From positions 78,295 to 142,294 of the IMG/VR virus record IMGVR_UViG_3300020198_000887: a DNA stretch of 64,000 nucleotides; one strand, written 5' to 3'. This DNA comes from a virus. Position numbers and translations under genes: made by a program. Positions 39,102 through 47,400 of the stretch are shown here, in pieces (position 1 is the first letter of the stretch; each line of letters begins with the position of its first letter). The notes under the pieces were generated by a model. That model saw nothing but the letters and a program-made list of their open reading frames with translations. It searched no databases and was not told the DNA's origin.

Positions 39102-40864
39102 TAATAATAAAAGAACTCACTGTAAAAAACTTCATGAGTGTTGGTAATGCTGCACAAGCAGTGACCTTTACATCAGAAAATATAACACTCGTCTTAGGTG
39201 AAAATTTAGACCAGGGCGGGGATGATGCAGGTTCAAGAAATGGTACTGGCAAAACAACCATTGTAAATGCATTAAGTTTTGCATTATACGGAGTTGCATT
39301 AACAAATATCAAAAAAGACAACCTTATCAATAAAATCAACAATAAAAATATGTTGGTGTCATTAACATTTGAAAAAGATGGGGTTGACTACAAAATAGAA
39401 CGCGGTAGAAAACCTGCTATTTTTAACTTCATTAATGTCAGTAACCCAATGGCATCCAGTGTTAGTCAAGGCGAATCAAGAGATACTCAAGAAGATATCA
39501 ACCATTTACTAGGAATGAGCCATGATATGTTTAAACATATATTGGCACTTAATACCTATTCTGATCCTTTTCTGTCAATGAGATCTAGTGACCAACGAGT
39601 TATAATTGAACAACTTTTAGGCATTACATTACTGAGTGAAAAATCCGAAGCGTTGAGCAAAGAAATTAAAAAAACAAAAGATTTGATTTTTCAAGAAAAT
39701 GCAAATTTAGAAGCAACAAAAAAAGCAAACGAAAAAATTCAGAATAGCATCGATACCCTGGTACTAAGTCAACGCGCGTGGAATTCTAAGCACAATACTG
39801 ACCTAGAGAAAATAGTAAAATCAATCGTTGATTTAGAAAGTCTTGACATCAATCGTGAACTCGAATTACACAGTGAATGGAAAATATATTCCGAATTTCG
39901 AACCAAATATAATAGTTTATCAAACGAAAAAAATACACTAGCAAATGCAGTTTCACAAGGGGCAAAAAACCTGGATAAATATTCATCTGAATTAGATATA
40001 TTATTCAGTAATAAATGCCCTATATGTAACCAAGAGTTGCACGATCATAAACACGATGAATTATCACAGATTGTCAACGCTAATATAACCGAATCACAAA
40101 AATATTACAATAAAGTAATAACAGATTATGAATTAATCATTAAAGATTTAGATGAGTTAGGTATGATGTCTGAACCAACTAGTACCTTTTATAACACCAT
40201 CGAAGAAGCGTTAACCCACCAAAATAACTTGCTGTCATTAACTACCCAACTCAATACAAAAGTAGTTGAATCTAATCCGTATGATGAACAAATTATCGAA
40301 TTAAAAAGTGAAGCATTACAAGACCTAGACTGGGACCATATAAATGAGCTTAATAAATTAAAAGATCACCAAGAATTTTTACAGAAATTATTAACGAACA
40401 AGGATAGTTTTATTCGTAAAAAAATTATTGACCAAAATCTTGCATATCTAAATAATAGATTGACATATTACCTTGACAAAATGGGCTTACCACACACCGT
40501 TATATTCCAGAATGATTTATCGGTTGAAATAACCCAACTTGGTCAGGAACTAGACTTCCACAATCTCAGTCGTGGTGAAATGACTAGGGTAACACTTGGA
40601 TTAAATTTTGCATTTCGGGATGTTTTTGAAAGTATATATTCAACTATTAATCTATTATTCATAGATGAACTAATTGACAATGGTTTAGATGCAAGTGGTG
40701 TTGAAAATAGTATTAGTATTATGAAACACATCAGCAGGGAACGAAATAAAAATATCTTTTTGATTAGTCATAAAGATGAACTATCAAACAGGGTCAACAC
40801 CATTTTAAAAGTAATCAAAGAAAATGGATTTACTGCATATCAATATCCAGAATATAATGATTGA
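39098..40864 (+). CDS. 46: Recombination nuclease subunit gp46 (SbcC/Rad50-like ATPase)
   Basis: 588 aa. Walker A is GTGKTT near residue 50, preceded by VLGENLDQGGDDAGSR, an expanded loop also seen in cyanophage-type gp46. The coiled-coil middle carries a zinc hook, CPICNQ (near residue 310). The C-terminal lobe has the ABC signature LSRGEMTRVTLGL, Walker B INLLFIDELIDNGLD and the H-loop IFLISHKDE. It drives ATP-dependent movements of the gp47 nuclease. Start overlaps gp47 by 4 nt. A gap of 27 nt separates it from the next gene. Confidence 0.93.
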   Translation: MIIIKELTVKNFMSVGNAAQAVTFTSENITLVLGENLDQGGDDAGSRNGTGKTTIVNALSFALYGVALTNIKKDNLINKINNKNMLVSLTFEKDGVDYKIERGRKPAIFNFINVSNPMASSVSQGESRDTQEDINHLLGMSHDMFKHILALNTYSDPFLSMRSSDQRVIIEQLLGITLLSEKSEALSKEIKKTKDLIFQENANLEATKKANEKIQNSIDTLVLSQRAWNSKHNTDLEKIVKSIVDLESLDINRELELHSEWKIYSEFRTKYNSLSNEKNTLANAVSQGAKNLDKYSSELDILFSNKCPICNQELHDHKHDELSQIVNANITESQKYYNKVITDYELIIKDLDELGMMSEPTSTFYNTIEEALTHQNNLLSLTTQLNTKVVESNPYDEQIIELKSEALQDLDWDHINELNKLKDHQEFLQKLLTNKDSFIRKKIIDQNLAYLNNRLTYYLDKMGLPHTVIFQNDLSVEITQLGQELDFHNLSRGEMTRVTLGLNFAFRDVFESIYSTINLLFIDELIDNGLDASGVENSISIMKHISRERNKNIFLISHKDELSNRVNTILKVIKENGFTAYQYPEYND

Positions 40865-40891
40865 TATCATTCAACTTAATATAATAACAGT

Positions 40892-41242
40892 ATGGTAAGA
40901 AGAGTAGAACCAAAACAAGACTATGCACAAAGAATTTATAGTTGGCAATTAGAGCAGATTCCGTCCGATGATGAAACGCATGATAAATTAATCAACGCGT
41001 TTCAACAATATTATAAAGCAAATCTACAATGGATCCAATCTGGGACAAAACGATCAGCGCAAGATGCAAGGTATTGGTTGATGGAGATTCATACCCTAAC
41101 CAAACACCAACGTAAGTTTATTTTGGGCTGGATTAAAACAATCTCTGATAAAACCAACGCCGAACGCTCGTATAAATCAACTACGAAAAAACACAGAAAA
41201 CTAGCACAAATCCAGGGTAGAGCAATCCCAGACGACGAATAA
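40892..41242 (+). CDS. Conserved-looking hypothetical protein
   Basis: 116 aa. The sequence is helical and basic, with Tyr/Trp-rich stretches (YAQRIYSWQLEQIP, HQRKFILGWIKTISD). No catalytic motif and no transmembrane segment are seen. It lies 27 nt after gp46 in the same direction, with only a weak ribosome binding site, and may be read from the same transcript. Function unknown; it could be a nucleic-acid-binding accessory protein given its charge, but this is only a guess. Confidence 0.65.
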   Translation: MVRRVEPKQDYAQRIYSWQLEQIPSDDETHDKLINAFQQYYKANLQWIQSGTKRSAQDARYWLMEIHTLTKHQRKFILGWIKTISDKTNAERSYKSTTKKHRKLAQIQGRAIPDDE

Positions 41243-41305
41243 CTACAAAAAACCACTATCACCGTAATTTATTGTCCTAAATATACAGGAGTATGGAATT
41301 ATGGT

Positions 41306-42010
41306 ATGGATTACGGGCATTGGTTATTCAACGTTGATTTTAATCCAGAAGATTGGTTTGGGTTTATTTATATAATCACTGAACTTGACACTGGGCGAAA
41401 ATATATAGGAAAGAAACAATTTTTTAACACAAATAGAAAAGTTGTTAAGGGAAAGAAAAATAAAAAAAAGGTAATTTCCGAATCAAATTGGAGGATTTAT
41501 ACTGGGTCTTCCAAAAATTTAAATTTTGAGATCTCTATTAAAGGTAACTCTAACTATATATTTGAAATATTATCATTACATAACTCCAAAGGCTCATTAC
41601 ATTATGCAGAAGTTGAATATCAAATTACACATAATGTTTTGCGTGAATTATTAGATGATGGTATAACCAAAAAATACTTCAATAGAGCTGTTTCAGGGGT
41701 TAAATTTATACCCCCCGCAGAAACTATGGATGAATCTAGAATATCAATTAGTAAAATTTTAGCAGGTGATGATTACACACAAGGTAAAATGACAATTGCT
41801 GATTACGATAACTGGTTTGAAAACCATCATACCACTATTTCTGAAGAAGTGTATGGTTTTGAAAAAACTGAAAAATTAAAAAAATTATTAAAAAATTACT
41901 CAATGGCAAACACACCTGTTAGCAAAGGCACCCGCAGCAAACCATCCACCCCAACCGAAAAATCAAAACCCCCAACCACAAAAAAAGTTAATAAAAAGGT
42001 TGCAAAATAA
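41306..42010 (+). CDS. GIY-YIG-like endonuclease family protein
   Basis: 234 aa. GFIYIITELDTGRKYIGKKQ (residues 19-38) is the GIY-YIG signature (here FIY...YIG), followed by a basic stretch, SNWRIYTGSSKNL, and an Asn/Glu-rich continuation (YIFEILSLHNSKG, LHYAEVEYQITHNVL) with the E expected of the metal-binding site. The family includes homing and repair nucleases (T4 I-TevI, Seg proteins, UvrC N-terminus). The Lys-rich C-terminus (SKPSTPTEKSKPPTTKKVNK) is typical of a DNA-binding tail. The only in-frame start, ATG 41306, is about 14 nt from AGGAG, a loose spacing. It lies between a small gene and the candidate structured RNA. Confidence 0.7.
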   Translation: MDYGHWLFNVDFNPEDWFGFIYIITELDTGRKYIGKKQFFNTNRKVVKGKKNKKKVISESNWRIYTGSSKNLNFEISIKGNSNYIFEILSLHNSKGSLHYAEVEYQITHNVLRELLDDGITKKYFNRAVSGVKFIPPAETMDESRISISKILAGDDYTQGKMTIADYDNWFENHHTTISEEVYGFEKTEKLKKLLKNYSMANTPVSKGTRSKPSTPTEKSKPPTTKKVNKKVAK

Positions 42011-42028
42011 TGCGACTTACAGTATAAT
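42000..42028 (+). promoter_or_regulatory. sigma70-like promoter for the candidate ncRNA
   Basis: TTGCAA (42000-42005), 17-nt spacer, TATAAT (42023-42028). It begins inside the last codons of the GIY-YIG-like gene. The predicted start is about 42035. No open frame with a ribosome binding site follows, so its product is probably an RNA. Confidence 0.65.
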
Positions 42029-42034
42029 AATCAC

Positions 42035-42463
42035 ATTAATACATAATTATCTAAACAAAACTAATTTTTAGGCAAAGATAGGCATTACACTTCTGAAATA
42101 CTCGCACCGGTAGATTGATAGGTGCCGTTGGCAATGGAATGTTCTTCGCATTGGGCGCAACAGCTGGGCAGAAGCAGCGACTTTACTGACTACCCACACC
42201 GCGTGTTGTGGATGCTGATTGGATACGCCTTCTGTAAAACCAATTTCGGTAATTTGAATATCATGAAAAGGCTAAAAGACTGGGTAATTCCCAGACGTAA
42301 TAGGAATACGACTAGAGTGTTTTCCTATTGCCACCGTTGGAACGTAAGAAACAAAAAGCGCACTTCGAGGTAACGGCCAACCGCCTCTGTAATCAGTGTC
42401 ACTCTAGGTAATGAAGTCAACTCAGATGAAATTATGTTTTTGCTCCCAATTTGGGGGCAAAAA
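42035..42463 (+). ncRNA. Candidate structured non-coding RNA (undescribed)
   Basis: This stretch lies in a 618-nt gap without a credible gene. A hand count gives 142 G+C in 42101-42400 (47%), clearly above the surrounding coding DNA. Helices seen directly: 42104-42108/42121-42125; 42132-42136/42149-42153; 42156-42162/42204-42210 (7 bp, one G-U); 42218-42222/42240-42244; 42280-42284/42290-42294 with TAATT loop; a 10-bp stem 42297-42306/42322-42331; 42367-42370/42384-42387 enclosing CGG-CCAA-CCG; and 42437-42447/42453-42463. The loop of the 10-bp stem (42312-42319, CTAGAGTG) is perfectly complementary to 42400-42407 (CACTCTAG), a long-range pseudoknot. A loop-loop pairing 42169-42174/42229-42234 is also possible. 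It has its own sigma70-like promoter. I do not recognise tmRNA, RNase P, a tRNA or an intron. Ends are approximate. Confidence 0.6.
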
Positions 42464-42538
42464 TCCAGTAAATCGTAATCTAGATGAACAGTTAAGATAA
42501 TAATTATTTTTAATATGTGACGAACGACAGTGAGGAAC

Positions 42539-42558
42539 AGGGGAATTTATTCCCCTTT
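42539..42558 (+). terminator. Hairpin after the ncRNA region, weak terminator
   Basis: AGGGGAA-TTTA-TTCCCCT stem (7 bp), then TT. The T-run is short, so termination would be weak. It may end the ncRNA transcript before the late promoter at 42600. Confidence 0.5.
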
Positions 42559-42599
42559 GTCAAGATCAACATACATGAAAGGAATAGTATAAAAATAGT

Positions 42600-42607
42600 T
42601 ATAAATA
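42600..42607 (+). promoter_or_regulatory. Late promoter TATAAATA
   Basis: An exact T4-type late box on the plus strand, 22 nt upstream of the 42629 start. Confidence 0.75.
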
Positions 42608-42628
42608 TTAGATACGGAAAATGATATT

Positions 42629-43396
42629 ATGAAAATTCATGAAATAATTTATAAAACTACATTAACTGAAGCACTAGGTAACCTAGCCAAAACTGCTACT
42701 GCAGCAGCAGCTAAAAAAGCAGCAGCAGTAGCAGCTGAAAAAGCAGCCAAACCTACTGCAGCAGCAGCTGTGTTATTTAGTATGTTAAAAGCAATTGGTA
42801 TATCTGCAGTTCCTATCTCTGATTATTATAATGAGATGGAAAAGGCGGAAAAAGCATTAGAAGCAAATGAGATTACTAAATCGCAATATGATAGCTATAG
42901 AATGGAACAACTGACCATTTTAATCGAACAATTGGCAATAGGATTAAGTGGTTATTTTGTTAAAAATATTACTTATGGTAAATTACTGCCGGTTTTCAAA
43001 AACTGGATGCCAAACCTAGCTAGATCAATGCAAACCATAAACACAATTGGTGAAGTTGCATTTGTATCTTGGTTGGCATCTGATAGAGGTAGAAAATTCA
43101 TTGCTACCTACTTAACAAATGAATATATTGTGCAATTGGTTGGTGGCGGATCTGCAAGACTATTGGATTATTTCGAAAGTTTGATTCCTGGGTTTAACAC
43201 TGAACATGCATTAAGCCCATACAACAAACCTACTAAAACCACACAACAAAATACCCTATCATATGTTCCAGCAGCTGCTGCTGCGTTGGGAACAAAAACT
43301 CCAACCGACCAATCTACTGGAAGTGATGAGTATATTGATCAAAATATGAAACGAGACCCTAAAGATTATTGGAATGTAAAACCAACATTACAATAA
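42629..43396 (+). CDS. Putative internal head protein with capsid-targeting-like N-terminus
   Basis: 255 aa. The N-terminus MKIHEIIYKTTLTEALG resembles the short propeptides of T4 internal head proteins, and LTE|A fits the gp21 protease preference for (L/I)xE. This is followed by an Ala/Lys low-complexity stretch (residues about 22-48) and then helical, moderately hydrophobic segments (AVLFSMLKAIGISAVP, LIEQLAIGLSGYFVKNITYG), which could insert in a membrane. The tail is Thr/Pro rich. It has its own exact late promoter and is isolated on the plus strand, convergent with the gp51-like gene. Packaging in the head and injection with DNA is an inference; function otherwise unknown. Confidence 0.6.
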   Translation: MKIHEIIYKTTLTEALGNLAKTATAAAAKKAAAVAAEKAAKPTAAAAVLFSMLKAIGISAVPISDYYNEMEKAEKALEANEITKSQYDSYRMEQLTILIEQLAIGLSGYFVKNITYGKLLPVFKNWMPNLARSMQTINTIGEVAFVSWLASDRGRKFIATYLTNEYIVQLVGGGSARLLDYFESLIPGFNTEHALSPYNKPTKTTQQNTLSYVPAAAAALGTKTPTDQSTGSDEYIDQNMKRDPKDYWNVKPTLQ

Positions 43397-43603
43397 TGGA
43401 AGTTGTGTGTTTTTTGTTACTTCGATATTATCATTGATAATTTTGTTAAGTATTTCTCTATCTTCGAATGTGTATCTATCATGTAAATCATTGATAGATA
43501 CACCACCTCTCATATACCAACTAATTCTGAACATATCTTCTTTCAATTTTAAAGCTTGATTATCCAGCCTAATTAAATATTCTGCTAGTTGTTCCGCTGT
43601 CAA
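43388..43603 (-). CDS. 51: gp51-like baseplate hub assembly protein
   Basis: 71 aa. SWYMRGGVSINDLHDRYTFE and REILNKIINDNIEVTKNTQL resemble the short gp51-like proteins that follow gp26 in cyanophage-type T4-like phages. In T4, gp51 (249 aa) is needed catalytically for hub assembly; the short form is usual in such relatives. It lies 5 nt downstream of gp26 on the minus strand, matching the T4 order 26-51. Its 3' end overlaps the 3' end of the convergent 255-aa gene by 9 nt. Symbol is given on context and weak similarity. Confidence 0.55.
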   Translation of the reverse strand: MTAEQLAEYLIRLDNQALKLKEDMFRISWYMRGGVSINDLHDRYTFEDREILNKIINDNIEVTKNTQLPLL

Positions 43604-43608
43604 TCCAA

Positions 43609-44433
43609 TTAGGCTTTTGCGAAAAAACTTGATTGATCTAGATCTATCATAATTTCACCTTCGGCATCGCATTCCCCACATTTTACTTTATATGGTGGAA
43701 TTTGTAATGCTTCCCGATTTTTATTGAATTTTTCTTTAATAATATCAAACACTTCTTTATCGCAATTGTTGATCCATTCTAGAATGAATGAACGATCTGT
43801 TACAACAACATCAGATGTTTGGACTGATTCAATACTTGCGTAAATCAATTCATTCTGAAGAATCCCTAACTGTTTGAATAATGATGCAATAAGTTTCTGC
43901 TGTTCATCTTTGTTATCATTATTATAGTGTGACAATTGTTGCTGTAATTCAAAATTTCTTAATGAAAACTCTGTACTTTGACGATATGTTAATGGTTGTA
44001 ATTTTATAGTTAAATCATTTATGACTATTTTGTTGTCATAAATGAATGATGAAAAATGGTCTATCAAGGTTGACAATTCTATATCATAATCATTTTCTTC
44101 ACCACAACTACGGCATTTTTGTGTAACTGTGAGTTTATTACCAAACGTAGCAATTCTGATTGCTGATAAAATTAAATCAGTATCTAGACTTGTTATTTCC
44201 CATGCATCTTTGATATTTGGACAACAACTTTCTATAACTTTTACAATACTTTCGCCGGACAATAATGCATCTGGTGTTTTCATTAACAATTCATCCATTC
44301 CTGTCATGCCAAATACTGGCATATTAGACACATCTCCAGTCAACGACCCAATCTTATTATAAACACCATTTGATGGCAGTTTAACAAAGATTTTTGGCTG
44401 TCTAAAATATTTTTGTAATGGATTTTGGCTCAT
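43609..44433 (-). CDS. 26: Baseplate hub subunit gp26
   Basis: 274 aa, somewhat longer than T4 gp26 (208 aa). FVKLPSNGVYN, MPVFGMTGMDELLMKTPDAL and SGESIVKVIESCCPNIKDAW match the T4 baseplate protein family gp26. Two Cys pairs, CRSCG (residues about 110-114) and CGEC near the C-terminus, probably bind zinc. It forms part of the baseplate hub. A late box TATAAATA lies 26 nt upstream, and with the gp51-like gene it forms a two-gene island on the minus strand within plus-strand genes. It is divergent from the tape-measure-like gene. Confidence 0.85.
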   Translation of the reverse strand: MSQNPLQKYFRQPKIFVKLPSNGVYNKIGSLTGDVSNMPVFGMTGMDELLMKTPDALLSGESIVKVIESCCPNIKDAWEITSLDTDLILSAIRIATFGNKLTVTQKCRSCGEENDYDIELSTLIDHFSSFIYDNKIVINDLTIKLQPLTYRQSTEFSLRNFELQQQLSHYNNDNKDEQQKLIASLFKQLGILQNELIYASIESVQTSDVVVTDRSFILEWINNCDKEVFDIIKEKFNKNREALQIPPYKVKCGECDAEGEIMIDLDQSSFFAKA

Positions 44434-44444
44434 ATATAACTCCT

Positions 44445-44452
44445 GATAAATA
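44445..44452 (+). promoter_or_regulatory. Putative late promoter (GATAAATA)
   Basis: GATAAATA on the plus strand, 41 nt upstream of the 44493 start. It overlaps the leader of the divergent gp26 transcript. Confidence 0.4.
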
Positions 44453-44458
44453 TAACAG

Positions 44459-44466
44459 TATTTATA
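44459..44466 (-). promoter_or_regulatory. Late promoter TATAAATA for gp26
   Basis: An exact T4-type late box on the minus strand, 26 nt upstream of the gp26 start at 44433. Confidence 0.7.
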
Positions 44467-44492
44467 TACTAAAATTTCCTCGGGATTTATTT

Positions 44493-47400
44493 ATGGCAGA
44501 CCTTGACGACAGAGACAAAGAAGCATTATTACGCAGAGTTAACGAATTAGTAACGGCCAATCGAACCAACAGTAAACCAGCGGCCAATACTGGTGGACTT
44601 GGTGAATTAGAATCGGGTAACATGATTAAAACAGTTTTTGGTGTAGCCCAAGACGGGTTAGGTAAGTTGGCAGATGGCTCGATGGGCGCTGCTGACGCAT
44701 TGCATCTCACAACAGGTCTTATATCGCAATTTGGAACAGTTGCTGGGTTAGCTGGTAGTGCATTAGATAAACTTGGAACCGGAACTATAGCAGTAAATCA
44801 AGCATTGAATGAAACTGGGAAGTATGGGGTAAACCTTGGGAATGATTTAGGTCTATTCAATTCATCGGTAAAACAAGCTGGACTAACTATGCCAGAATTT
44901 ACCAGATTAGTTGAACGCAACGCTACACATCTCGCTGGGTTGGGTAGCAACATGAATAAATCAGCCCTGGCATTTCTCGAAATAGCCGAAGGCGTTAGAA
45001 CATCAGATGTAGGCAAACAATTACAAGAAGCAGGGATGAGCGCTGAGGAACTAGCAAGCGCAACTAGATCTAGTATGATTAGTCAACGTGCAATTGCACG
45101 TGATGATGCAGCATCCAAAAGAGAAAGCATAGAATCTGCACTCAGATTCGCACAAGAACTAAACAAAACTGCGGATATATCAGGAAAAAGTAGAAAAGAA
45201 GCCGAAGAATTAGTAACACAACAACAAAAACGTTCCGAAGTGGAATCTGCTATGTTCTTAGGTGGAAAGGACTATGCCGCCGCCACAACACTCGCACAAA
45301 CATCAATGTCAAAATGGGGTAAATCCCTAATGGAAGCATATGGTGATGTTGTTACTGGTGGTCCAAAAGATGCTAGAGGCAGTAATTTACAAACCGCACT
45401 GGGCAGTGAGGTTGTTGCAGCAATGCGACGACTTGATGCAGCCAATAAAACCAATAACAAAGAAGCGCAGGAAGCAGCTAGAAAACAACTCGATGCTGCA
45501 ATGATTGCTCGAACAAATTCTGTAGAATTTCATGAAACAAACCGCCAACTTGCTGGGAAATATGGCGAATATAGTCAAATGTTATCATCTTTGCAATCAG
45601 ATACCAACAGAACAGCAGCTGCCTATCAAGCAGGAATGGCTGAACTTGCGCAAGAAAAACCCGGTACAGAAATAACTCCAGAAATGGCTGTTGACACCGC
45701 TGCGTTTAAACAACAAATGGACCAAGCTGGTAAAAAAGTTAACGAGTCTGGTGAAATAGTCGACAACTCACCCGCAAAACTGGGCAGAACCATTAACGAC
45801 ATTGACATGGCATTAAAAAATGGGACAGCTATGCTAGTCGGGAGTTTCCAGGATCTTAATAATAAAATTGGGAATACTGACGGAATAAATTCTTTTCAAT
45901 CAAAAATGCGTGATTTATCATCACCTGAAGGTGTAATAACCGAATTTAATAAAAAATTATCAGACGCTTCAAAAGTAGTAGGTGTAGCAGTCGATGAATT
46001 TAGAAAGAAGTATGATATTCCGGAATATAACCCTACACCACCCCCACCAACTACGAAAGAAAGCAAAGGAGAGCGAGCATCTGGGACGTTAGGTGAGACT
46101 GGGCATCCAGTTGAACTTAAAGATTCGATATTGAAAATTCACAAAGGTGAAACAGTTGTTACACCAGAACAGATGAAAAATCTCATGAGTAATATTTCAA
46201 ATTCTGGTGCACAGCACGCAATGCGTGAATCACACGAACTATTGAAAACAATTACTTCTAATATCACACCAGGTGGTGGAAGCAATATTACTAAGATGTC
46301 AGATGAGGCACTTGCTGCGAATTCACGTATAGTCGCATCGGAAAATGAATTGCAACAAAAAATGGCGCAAACGGTCGCTGCATTAGGAAAAGAACATCCT
46401 GAAAAATCATTGATGGAATTGGTTAAAATGAAAAATGCCGATCCAGAAATAAATCAGACAAAGGAGGATTTCAACAAACTTAACGCGGAAATTCAGGCAA
46501 GGGTTTCTTCATTATCAAAGACCATACGTGATACTGGCATAAATGAAATAACAGCCACTATTTCAGAAATGGTTAAATCTAACAATAACGTGTCCAACAT
46601 GGCACATGAACAGTACCATGTGGAACGGTTGGGCGTTCAGAAAGCTTTCAATGATAAAGAACGAGAACAATTAAAAACACACATTCAACAAGTATTATCA
46701 TCACTGAAAGAGATTGTACCATCGGATTTCGGCACTAACAACGCCCTGGATGAACTTTCAAAACTGTCATCCACTTTACAAAATACTACGAATATTGGTA
46801 ATTTTACGACCGAAATATCAAAATTAACCGGGATAAATCCGGCTGAGATTAACGCCGACGATTTTAAAAATGAAATCACACAATTAAAAAATAATATTGG
46901 TGATGGTGGCAAAGATGTTAATAATGTTATTTCTGAACATTTCAAATTTTACAAAAATAGTAATATCAATTTTCACAAAGATTTAGACGCCGACAATGCC
47001 GACTGGGACCGGCAACGACTAGCAGATACACGACAATGGAAATTGGAAGAAGGTAAATCAGCCGAGCAGTTAAATGCTGAGATTTTAGCAAATAAAAAGC
47101 AAGAAAATGCGAAACTATTTGAAGAAGCAGAACGCGCAAGAACTGTAATCGGAACATCCGTTGCCGGGATTGGTGAAGATGCAATCGCAGCAATGCTGCC
47201 AGCAGGTGACACTCTCGAACGATATTACGTTGACTTAGATGGAAAACTTCAAAATTACGCAGCAGACAATGCTAAAAAAATTGAAGAATCATCTAATGCA
47301 TATAGCGAAATAAAATTACCGGACGTTACTGCGTTTTCAGAAACAACCAAATTATTGAATGATACATCCAACATAATTTCATCTAACGCCGCTGATTCAC

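Noticed and set aside
42122-42373. 83-codon open frame in the structured-RNA region
   Set aside because: No ribosome binding site, unusual Trp/Arg-rich composition, and it coincides with the helices of the candidate RNA. Kept as an alternative to test.
42035-42463. tmRNA, RNase P RNA, group I intron or tRNA
   Set aside because: No tmRNA ends or TYC-loop, no RNase P conserved cores, no CCA-ready acceptor stem. The TACGACTAGAG stretch recalls a group I intron core, but both neighbouring genes are intact and the pairing topology differs.
42437-42463. Intrinsic terminator
   Set aside because: The T and A runs pair with each other in the stem (TTTTTGCTCCC/GGGGGCAAAAA), so no single-stranded T-run follows on either strand; kept as a stem of the ncRNA.
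44418-44492. Longer start of the tape-measure-like protein at 44418
   Set aside because: Would overlap the divergent gp26 start and both late boxes. No ribosome binding site.
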